Made by a program: the position numbers and the translations under genes. Positions 1-4,696 of a DNA stretch of 6,083 bases are shown here, in pieces. Source of the DNA: Gammaproteobacteria bacterium (lineage in GTDB: Bacteria > Pseudomonadota > Gammaproteobacteria > Thiohalorhabdales > Thiohalorhabdaceae); the NCBI GenBank assembly GCA_018609925.1, contig JAHEOG010000181.1, forward strand, positions 1-6,083, read 5' to 3'. The notes beneath the pieces are model-generated. The model saw only the letters and a list, made by a program, of their open reading frames with translations, was not told the origin of the DNA and did not search any database. How positions within the stretch are numbered: position 1 is the first letter of the stretch; the number at the start of each line of letters is the position of its first letter.

Positions 1-2625
1 AAGGCCTCGGGGCAGGCGGTACCCCCCGGGACACCGGTGGTGGTGCTCGGTGGGCCCGCCTTGCGCATCGGCCTGGGGGGCGGGGCGGCCTCCAGCCAGG
101 CCGGTGGCAGCGGGGACGCCGAGCTGGATTTCGCCTCTGTGCAGCGGGGGGATCCCGAGATGCAGCGCCGCGCCCAGGAGGTGATAGACGCCTGTTGGGC
201 CCTGGGAAGGGACAATCCGATATTGTCTGTGCACGATGTCGGTGCCGGGGGACTGTCCAATGCCTTGCCCGAGCTGGTGGCCGAGGCGGGTTGGGGTGGG
301 CACTTCGACTTGGATCGCATCCCGCGATTGGATCCTAGCCTGTCACCCGCCGAGCTCTGGTGCAACGAGGCCCAGGAGCGCTACGTCCTTGCCCTCGATG
401 CCTCGGCCCGGGATCGGTTCGAGGCCCTCTGTGCCCGGGAGCGCTGTCCCTTCGCAGTAATGGGGGAGGTGACTGCCGAGCGTCGGATCCGGGCCACCGC
501 CTCCGGGAGCGAAGCCCCGCCGGTGGACATGGACCTGGATCTGTTGCTCGGCAAGGCCCCCGGCAAGACCATCCGGGCCAGCCGTGTAGCCCAATCCGGA
601 GCCCCCCTTGACCTGAGCGGCCTGGACATCGCCCAGGCCGCCCGTCGGGTACTGCAGTTCCCCGCCGTGGCCGATAAGGGCTTCTTGATAACAATCGGGG
701 ACCGGACGGTCACCGGACAGGTGGCCCGGGATCCCATGGTGGGGCCTTGGCAGGTACCGGTGGCCGATGTCGGCGTGACCCTGTCCGGTCCCCATGAGAT
801 CCGCGGAGAAGCGGTTTCCGTGGGCGAGCGTCCGCCCCTGGCCCTGCTCTCGGCGGGAGCCAGCGCCCGCATGGCGGTGGCGGAGGCCCTGACCAACATG
901 GCGGCGGCCCCGGTGCCCTCCTTGGATCAGGTACGGTTTTCCGGGAACTGGATGGCCGCGTCCGACAAGGCGGGGGACGACGCGGGGCTCTACGACGCGG
1001 TTTCGGCGGTTTCCCATCTGTGCACCGAGCTGGGCATTGCCATTCCGGTTGGCAAGGATTCCTTGTCCATGAGGGCGGTGTGGGCAGAAGACGGGGAGGA
1101 GCGGGAGGTAGCCTCCCCGGTCTCCCTGATCGCCACGGCCTTTGCCCCGGTTACGGACGCAACGGCTGTGCTAACCCCTCAGCTGCAGCGCGATCCGGAC
1201 ACCGAGCTGCTTTTGATCGACCTGGGGGGCGGCCGGAACCGTCTGGGAGGATCGGTTCTCGCCCAGGTCTACCAGCATCTGGGAGCCGAGCCCCCGGACC
1301 TCGATTCCCCCCATCAACTAGCTTCCCTTTTCGCTGCTGTCCAGGAGCTTCGGGCCAGCGGGCTCTTGCTGGCCTACCACGATCGCTCCGACGGCGGTTT
1401 GCTGGCCACGGTGGCGGAGATGGCCTTCGCCGGTCACCGCGGCCTCGAGCTGGACTTGGCCCAGCTGGACGGGATTCGGGGAGCCGGTGCGGCCCTCTTC
1501 AGTGAGGAGCTGGGCGCCGTTGTTCAGATCCGAAGGGATCAGCGAGGGCCCGTTCGGGATGTCCTGAATCGGTGGGGGCTAGGCACCCTGGCCCACGGGA
1601 TCGGGCGACCCCGCACGGATGATCGGATGCGGGTGGTCGCCGGGGACCGGCTTTTGCTGGACGAAGACCGGGTGGGGCTCCATCGGCACTGGTCGGAGGT
1701 GAGCTACCGCATCCGCGGCCATCGGGACGACCCCGAGTGCGCCCGGGAGGAGTACGAGGCCCTGTTGGACCGGGAGGATCCCGGGCTTGGCGGCGAGCTG
1801 ACCTTCGATCCGGGCAAGGATGTGGCGGCCCCCTTCGTGGCCACCGGGGCCTTGCCGTCGGTGGCTATCCTCCGGGAGCAGGGCGTGAATGGCCACGTGG
1901 AGATGGCCGCGGCATTCCATCGGGCCGGCTTCGAGGCCCGGGACATGACGATGGCCGACCTGGAGAGCGGCCGCGCCTCCCTGCAATCCTTTCGAGGGCT
2001 GGTGGCACCGGGCGGCTTCTCCTACGGGGATGTCCTCGGGGCCGGGGGAGGCTGGGCCAAGACGATCCTGGAAAGCTCCCTCCTGCGGAGTCACCTCGGG
2101 GCTTTCTTCGAGCGCGGGGATACCTTTGCCCTGGGCGTCTGCAACGGTTGCCAGATGCTCACTCAGGTGGCGGAGCTCATCCCGGGGGCCGAGGACTGGC
2201 CCCGGTTCGGGGCCAACCGCTCCGAGCAGTTCGAGTCGCGCCTGGTGATGGTCGAGGTCCCGGACAGCCCCTCCCTGTTCACCGCCGGCATGGCGGGCTC
2301 TCGGCTGCCGATCCCGGTGGCCCACGGAGAGGGACGTCCCTACGCCGAGAAAGGGGGGGGCTCCGGGGATCCCTGTCCCGAGGCCCGGGTCGCCCTGCGG
2401 TACGTGGACCACTACGGATCGGTGACCGATCGCTATCCCTTCAATCCCAATGGTGCCCCTGGCGGGATAGCCGGGGTAACAACCCCCGACGGCCGCTTTA
2501 CCGCCCTGATGCCCCATCCCGAGCGGGCTATCCGGACCGTGCAGCTCTCCTGGCACCCACAAGGGTGGGGGCAGGATGCGCCTTGGATCCGGCTCTTCCG
2601 AAACGCCCGTGCCTGGTTAGAATGA
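1..2625 (+). CDS. purL: Phosphoribosylformylglycinamidine synthase, large single-chain form (5' partial)
   Basis: FGAM synthase (EC 6.3.5.3) makes formylglycinamidine ribonucleotide from FGAR, ATP and glutamine in cytosolic purine synthesis. The frame is open from base 1 to TGA at 2623-2625, giving 874 codons. The E. coli protein is about 1295 residues, so the N-terminal domain, the linker and part of the first synthetase half lie outside the window. Visible parts in order: the remainder of the first AIRS-like domain (GLGGGAASS, HDVGAGGLSN, CNEAQERYVLAL); the second AIRS-like half (DRTVTGQVARD, VGPWQVPVAD, PVGKDSLSM, HDRSDGGLLATVAEMAFAG); then a class I glutamine amidotransferase domain from about base 1855 to the end. 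The glutaminase triad is intact: Cys in GVCNGCQM at 2140-2142, His and Glu of PHPER at 2515-2517 and 2521-2523. The C-terminus (WIRLFRNARAWLE) matches the family end. A run of eight G at 2353-2360 keeps the frame. An ATG at 49 codons or later would not be the true start; the real start is upstream of the window. Identification is near certain. Confidence 0.97.
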   Translation, partial: KASGQAVPPGTPVVVLGGPALRIGLGGGAASSQAGGSGDAELDFASVQRGDPEMQRRAQEVIDACWALGRDNPILSVHDVGAGGLSNALPELVAEAGWGGHFDLDRIPRLDPSLSPAELWCNEAQERYVLALDASARDRFEALCARERCPFAVMGEVTAERRIRATASGSEAPPVDMDLDLLLGKAPGKTIRASRVAQSGAPLDLSGLDIAQAARRVLQFPAVADKGFLITIGDRTVTGQVARDPMVGPWQVPVADVGVTLSGPHEIRGEAVSVGERPPLALLSAGASARMAVAEALTNMAAAPVPSLDQVRFSGNWMAASDKAGDDAGLYDAVSAVSHLCTELGIAIPVGKDSLSMRAVWAEDGEEREVASPVSLIATAFAPVTDATAVLTPQLQRDPDTELLLIDLGGGRNRLGGSVLAQVYQHLGAEPPDLDSPHQLASLFAAVQELRASGLLLAYHDRSDGGLLATVAEMAFAGHRGLELDLAQLDGIRGAGAALFSEELGAVVQIRRDQRGPVRDVLNRWGLGTLAHGIGRPRTDDRMRVVAGDRLLLDEDRVGLHRHWSEVSYRIRGHRDDPECAREEYEALLDREDPGLGGELTFDPGKDVAAPFVATGALPSVAILREQGVNGHVEMAAAFHRAGFEARDMTMADLESGRASLQSFRGLVAPGGFSYGDVLGAGGGWAKTILESSLLRSHLGAFFERGDTFALGVCNGCQMLTQVAELIPGAEDWPRFGANRSEQFESRLVMVEVPDSPSLFTAGMAGSRLPIPVAHGEGRPYAEKGGGSGDPCPEARVALRYVDHYGSVTDRYPFNPNGAPGGIAGVTTPDGRFTALMPHPERAIRTVQLSWHPQGWGQDAPWIRLFRNARAWLE

Positions 2626-2638
2626 TTCCCATTTTTTA

Positions 2639-2669
2639 TTGACCTTTTGGGCCAACCCGCCCCTATAAT
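2639..2669 (+). promoter_or_regulatory. Candidate sigma70 promoter behind purL
   Basis: TTGACC (2639-2644, five of six bases of the -35 consensus) is followed after 19 bases by a perfect TATAAT (2664-2669). An AT-rich stretch lies just upstream, as an UP-like element would. The predicted start is near 2676, about 330 bases before the desaturase ATG. The 19-base spacer is longer than the preferred 17 and holds a short palindrome TTGGGCCAA (2647-2655). Long spacers occur at MerR-family activated promoters, but the palindrome is too short to assign a regulator. A TATAAT box is rare by chance in DNA this GC-rich. Confidence 0.6.
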
Positions 2670-2691
2670 CGGAGCCGGACAAACGGAGCCG
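2670..2691 (+). repeat. Tandem CGGAGCCG repeat at predicted transcription start
   Basis: Two exact copies of CGGAGCCG lie at 2670-2677 and 2684-2691, a 14-base period. The first begins directly after the -10 box and covers the predicted +1. Each copy is itself a CGG-N2-CCG dyad. The placement suits a repressor operator, but no regulator is identified and short G/C repeats can arise by chance here. Confidence 0.4.
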
Positions 2692-2730
2692 ATTCCGGGC
2701 GTGTCGGGCCCTCAGCCAAGGGATACTGCC

Positions 2731-2765
2731 CGCGGAGGACAGAAAGGGGGTTCCCCTTGTCCGCG
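2731..2765 (+). promoter_or_regulatory. Strong bulged hairpin in the desaturase leader
   Basis: Arms AAGGGG (2744-2749) and CCCCTT (2753-2758) pair perfectly around the loop GTT. A three-base bulge (2741-2743) separates them from GGAC (2737-2740) pairing with GTCC (2759-2762). After a second three-base bulge (2734-2736), CGC (2731-2733) pairs with GCG (2763-2765). This makes 13 pairs with two bulges on the same side. No T-run follows, so it is not an intrinsic terminator. It may be a structured element of the leader RNA. It resembles no RNA family I recognise. Confidence 0.45.
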
Positions 2766-2772
2766 TCAAGGT

Positions 2773-2778
2773 TATAAT
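2773..2778 (+). promoter_or_regulatory. Second TATAAT box, possible -10 element
   Basis: This is a perfect TATAAT about 110 bases after the first. The best -35 candidates, TTCCCC at 2751-2756 or GGTTCC at 2749-2754, are poor, and they fall inside the hairpin. There is no TG extension. If active, the start would be near 2785, about 60 bases before the small ORF. It is weak evidence for a second promoter that may need an activator. Confidence 0.3.
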
Positions 2779-2847
2779 GGCCACTCAAACCGTCGCCGTC
2801 CGGGGTCGTACCGGCGCCCGGATTGGCGAGCTCGGAGGATACGGGTT

Positions 2848-3006
2848 ATGAGCGGACGGCTTCCCGTGCCGGGCATCCCGGCCGTTACGTCTCGTGTGCC
2901 TCTCCCCCTTCCGGCAGCAATCGCTGCCCGGGACGGGCCGCGTACAACGGGTTCAGCGGGAACGGGCTTAACGGGGAACCAGCTCAACGGGAAAGGACAA
3001 CGATGA
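2848..3006 (+). CDS. Possible 52-residue small protein or leader peptide, ATGA-overlapped with the desaturase
   Basis: An ATG at 2848 is preceded by a strong Shine-Dalgarno sequence, GGAGGA at 2834-2839, with an 8-base spacer. The frame runs 52 codons to TGA at 3004-3006, which overlaps the desaturase ATG (3003-3005) as ATGA, the usual geometry for translational coupling. The product would be basic and rich in Pro, Gly, Ala and Thr. It starts MSGRLPVPG, has a short hydrophobic patch VPLPLPAAIAA, and ends with Thr-Gly and Asn-Gly steps encoded by the AACGGG repeats. It has no signal peptide, no clear membrane helix and no family I recognise. Against it, by hand count only about 62 percent of third positions are G or C, apparently lower than in the neighbouring genes, and the same frame is open well upstream. 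It may be a regulatory leader ORF whose translation matters more than its product, or a chance ORF. Confidence 0.35.
   Translation: MSGRLPVPGIPAVTSRVPLPLPAAIAARDGPRTTGSAGTGLTGNQLNGKGQR
2946..2991 (+). repeat. Iterated AACGGG motifs upstream of the desaturase start
   Basis: AACGGG occurs exactly at 2946-2951, 2961-2966, 2970-2975 and 2986-2991, with variants AGCGGG at 2955-2960 and GACGGG at 2932-2937. The copies are irregularly spaced (15, 9 and 16 bases). GGTTC (2950-2954) and GAACC (2976-2980) form an inverted pair around the middle copies. The cluster could be a protein-binding array, an RNA feature near the ribosome binding site, or decayed low-complexity sequence. Confidence 0.45.
2992..2997 (+). 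promoter_or_regulatory. Ribosome binding site of the desaturase
   Basis: AAAGGA sits five bases before the ATG at 3003. It decides the start, because the desaturase frame is open much further upstream (an in-frame ATG lies at 2823) but the upstream codons show no family similarity. Confidence 0.65.
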
Positions 3007-3770
3007 TTCCACATTTGCTCGACCCACCGTGGTGGGGTTATGTCCTCTATGCGGCGGTAGTAACCCAGATCACCATTGCTTGCGTAACCATCTACCTCCA
3101 TCGGGCCATGGCCCACCAAGCGGTGACCCTTCATCCCGTCATCAGCCACTTTATGCGCTTTTGGCTCTGGCTGACCACGGGAATGAACACCAAGGAGTGG
3201 GTGGCCACCCACCGCAAGCATCACGCCTTCGCTGATCGCGAAGGCGATCCCCATAGTCCCCAGAAGGAAGGCATCTGGCGCATGCTCTTCCTGGGGGCCC
3301 TGATCTATCGGGAGGCCACCAAGGACCAGGCCATGCTCGATAAGTATGGCAAGCACTGCCCGGATGACTGGATCGAGCGCAACCTCTACTCGCGCTTCAA
3401 GAATTTGGGCATCCTGCTTATGCTGGGCATCAACCTGGCCCTGTTCGGGCTCGGAATCGGGGCCTTGATCTGGGTGGTGCAGATGATCTGGGTCCCCTTC
3501 TGGGCAGCGGGCGTTATCAACGGCGCCGCCCACTTCGTCGGGTACGTGAACTACAAGGTCAAGGACAACAGCCGCAATCTCATCCCCTGGGCCCTGTTCA
3601 TCGGCGGTGAGGAGCTCCACAACAACCACCACCGGTACCTGTCCTCCGCCCGCTTCGCCGCTCGGTGGTGGGAGATCGACATCGGCTGGGTCTACATCCG
3701 GATCCTGTCCTGGTTACGATTGGCCCAGATCCGGATCGTTGCTCCGCGATACGAGGTCTCGGATCCCTAA
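3003..3770 (+). CDS. Membrane fatty-acid (acyl-CoA/acyl-lipid) desaturase, short DesA-like form
   Basis: This is an integral-membrane di-iron desaturase that would insert a cis double bond, probably delta-9, into a saturated acyl chain using O2 and electrons from an unlinked carrier. The product is 255 residues. All three histidine boxes are present: HRAMAH (His33, His38), HRKHH (70-74) followed by DPHSP with His84, and HNNHH (206-210). A further probable iron ligand is His177 in NGAAHFVGY. Hydrophobic stretches at about 13-31, 47-62, 136-158 and 160-182 suit membrane helices. The ATG at 3003 is chosen for its AAAGGA site and because MIPHLLDPPWWGYV looks like the family N-terminus. The ORF stops at VAPRYEVSDP; related Pseudomonas DesA-type proteins, as I recall, carry a further C-terminal segment of over 100 residues that is absent here. 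The catalytic core looks complete, so I do not call it a pseudogene. The exact substrate and double-bond position are unproven. The long leader upstream suggests regulated expression. Confidence 0.93.
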   Translation: MIPHLLDPPWWGYVLYAAVVTQITIACVTIYLHRAMAHQAVTLHPVISHFMRFWLWLTTGMNTKEWVATHRKHHAFADREGDPHSPQKEGIWRMLFLGALIYREATKDQAMLDKYGKHCPDDWIERNLYSRFKNLGILLMLGINLALFGLGIGALIWVVQMIWVPFWAAGVINGAAHFVGYVNYKVKDNSRNLIPWALFIGGEELHNNHHRYLSSARFAARWWEIDIGWVYIRILSWLRLAQIRIVAPRYEVSDP

Positions 3771-3829
3771 CCAGCCCCTGAGCCCAAGGCGCTAGTCGGG
3801 GGCGGGTCCGGAAGGGGTAGGGAAGGGCA

Positions 3830-3848
3830 CCGGGTCCTCCTGACCCGG
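3830..3848 (+). other. Hairpin between desaturase and marC
   Basis: CCGGGTC (3830-3836) and GACCCGG (3842-3848) form a perfect seven-pair stem with a five-base loop, 60 bases after the desaturase stop. No T-run follows. It may stabilise the 3' end of the transcript or pause transcription; it is not a classical intrinsic terminator. A second dyad, two GGGCCC blocks at 3869-3874 and 3883-3888, lies just downstream, and a GGGGATCCCC palindrome lies at 3921-3930. Confidence 0.4.
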
Positions 3849-3946
3849 CCTCCCGCCCGTTCTCGCCAGGGCCCATTCGGGAGGGCCCCGAGCGATCAAC
3901 GATGCCCTTCCGTGTTCCCGGGGGATCCCCGCCCGGCTGCTTCGCC

Positions 3947-4570
3947 ATGGAGCTCCTGCTCAACACCTTTGTCATCCTGTTCGTGGTGGTGGACCCGGTG
4001 GGCAATGCCCCCTTGTTCGCCGCCCTCACCCCTGGACTGGCCGAGCCGGAGCGCCGGCGCCTGGCCGTCAAAGGGGTGGGCCTAGCTACGGCCATACTGC
4101 TCCTCTTCTTCGTGGCGGGGAATGCCCTACTGCAGGCCCTGGGGATCGGCATCCCGGCCTTTCGGGTGGCCGGGGGGACCCTCCTTTTCCTGATCGCCAT
4201 CGATATGGTGTTCGCGCGGCAGTCCGGGCTCCGCAGCGCCACTCCCAGTGAGCGGGCCGAAGCCCGGGAGCGCCAGGACATCTCCATCTTCCCCTTGGCC
4301 TTCCCGCTCATCGCAGGTCCTGGTGCCATCACAACGGTCCTGCTCATGGCCTCCGAGGGAGGGGGATGGGATGCCCAGCTCCTGCGCCTAGGGATGATTC
4401 TCCTGGTGCTGGCCCTGACCCTCGTCTCCCTGTTGGTGACTGCCCGTCTGATGCGGATCCTTGGGGAGACTGGAGCCAACGTGGTGGATCGCCTCCTGGG
4501 GCTCCTTTTGGCCGCCATCGCTGTCCAATTTATCTTGGACGGGATTGGCAATGCCTTCGACCTGGGATAG
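3947..4570 (+). CDS. MarC-family integral membrane protein
   Basis: This protein of about 207 residues belongs to the MarC/YchE/YhgN family of inner-membrane proteins. Its substrate is unknown; the early link to multiple antibiotic resistance was not upheld for MarC itself. Six hydrophobic segments are visible, at roughly 1-24, 40-64, 71-91, 112-136, 146-166 and 179-200. The family's internal repeat shows in VVDPVGNAPLF of helix 1 and PLIAGPGAITTVL of helix 4, and the end matches the typical LLAAIAVQFILDGI helix. A charged loop (91-111) divides the halves. The ATG at 3947 is chosen because MELLLNTFVILFVVVDP aligns with the family N-terminus. An in-frame ATG at 3902 would add 15 residues (starting MPFRVPGG) without family character. 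Neither start has a convincing ribosome binding site; GAGGG at 3881-3885 is too far from 3902. No promoter is evident in the gap upstream. The family call is firm; the start is not. Confidence 0.9.
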   Translation: MELLLNTFVILFVVVDPVGNAPLFAALTPGLAEPERRRLAVKGVGLATAILLLFFVAGNALLQALGIGIPAFRVAGGTLLFLIAIDMVFARQSGLRSATPSERAEARERQDISIFPLAFPLIAGPGAITTVLLMASEGGGWDAQLLRLGMILLVLALTLVSLLVTARLMRILGETGANVVDRLLGLLLAAIAVQFILDGIGNAFDLG

Positions 4571-4682
4571 GGGGGCAGGCGCCGGTAGAAAGGGATCGGT
4601 GTTCGGATGGAGCTCGCGCCGGTTGGGAAGGGGGGGAGATCCGGGAGGTAGACTGAGGGACATCGAAATACTCGGGGCGATT

Positions 4683-4691
4683 GGGAAGGGA
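4683..4691 (+). promoter_or_regulatory. Ribosome binding site of gor
   Basis: A purine run GGGAAGGGA ends five bases before the ATG at 4697 and supports that start. In the gap behind marC (4571-4696) I see no convincing -35/-10 pair and no terminator, only a direct repeat of GCGCCGGT at 4579-4586 and 4616-4623. Confidence 0.65.
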
Positions 4692-4696
4692 ATATT

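Larger units (their letters stand above)
2626..3002 (+). other. 377-base region between purL and desaturase, probable desaturase leader
   Basis: No established gene lies here. It begins with an AT-rich patch (T-run at 2632-2637) directly after the purL stop, but no hairpin precedes the T-run, so I do not call it a purL terminator. Reading on, there is a promoter-like pair (2639-2669), a tandem 8-base repeat at the predicted start point, a bulged hairpin (2731-2765), a second TATAAT (2773-2778), a small perfect hairpin (arms GCCGGG 2868-2873 and CCCGGC 2877-2882, loop CAT), a possible 52-codon ORF, and repeated AACGGG motifs running into the desaturase ribosome binding site. I infer an elaborate 5' leader for the desaturase. 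A separate small RNA is possible, but no intrinsic terminator for one is visible. Confidence 0.6.

Noticed and set aside
1579..2562. A 327-codon minus-strand open frame opposite purL, with a 301-codon plus-strand frame at 1737-2642
   Set aside because: Both are shadows of the conserved purL frame; their translations are low-complexity and lack motifs.
2631..2640. T-rich stretch after purL as an intrinsic terminator
   Set aside because: No stable stem-loop precedes it; it fits better as the AT-rich flank of the promoter.
2647..2847. Upstream extension of the small ORF frame to an ATG at 2647
   Set aside because: That ATG would lie inside the candidate promoter spacer and has no ribosome binding site; only the ATG at 2848 has one.
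2676..2850. Leader as 6S RNA, SRP RNA, RNase P RNA or tmRNA
   Set aside because: None of the conserved sequence blocks I remember for these RNAs is present.
2823..3002. Upstream in-frame extension of the desaturase to an ATG at 2823
   Set aside because: The added 60 residues lack membrane or desaturase character, and the ATG at 3003 has a good AAAGGA site and a family-like N-terminus.
2772..3632. A 286-codon minus-strand open frame opposite the desaturase and its leader
   Set aside because: It overlaps the histidine-box region of a clear desaturase and shows no family character of its own.
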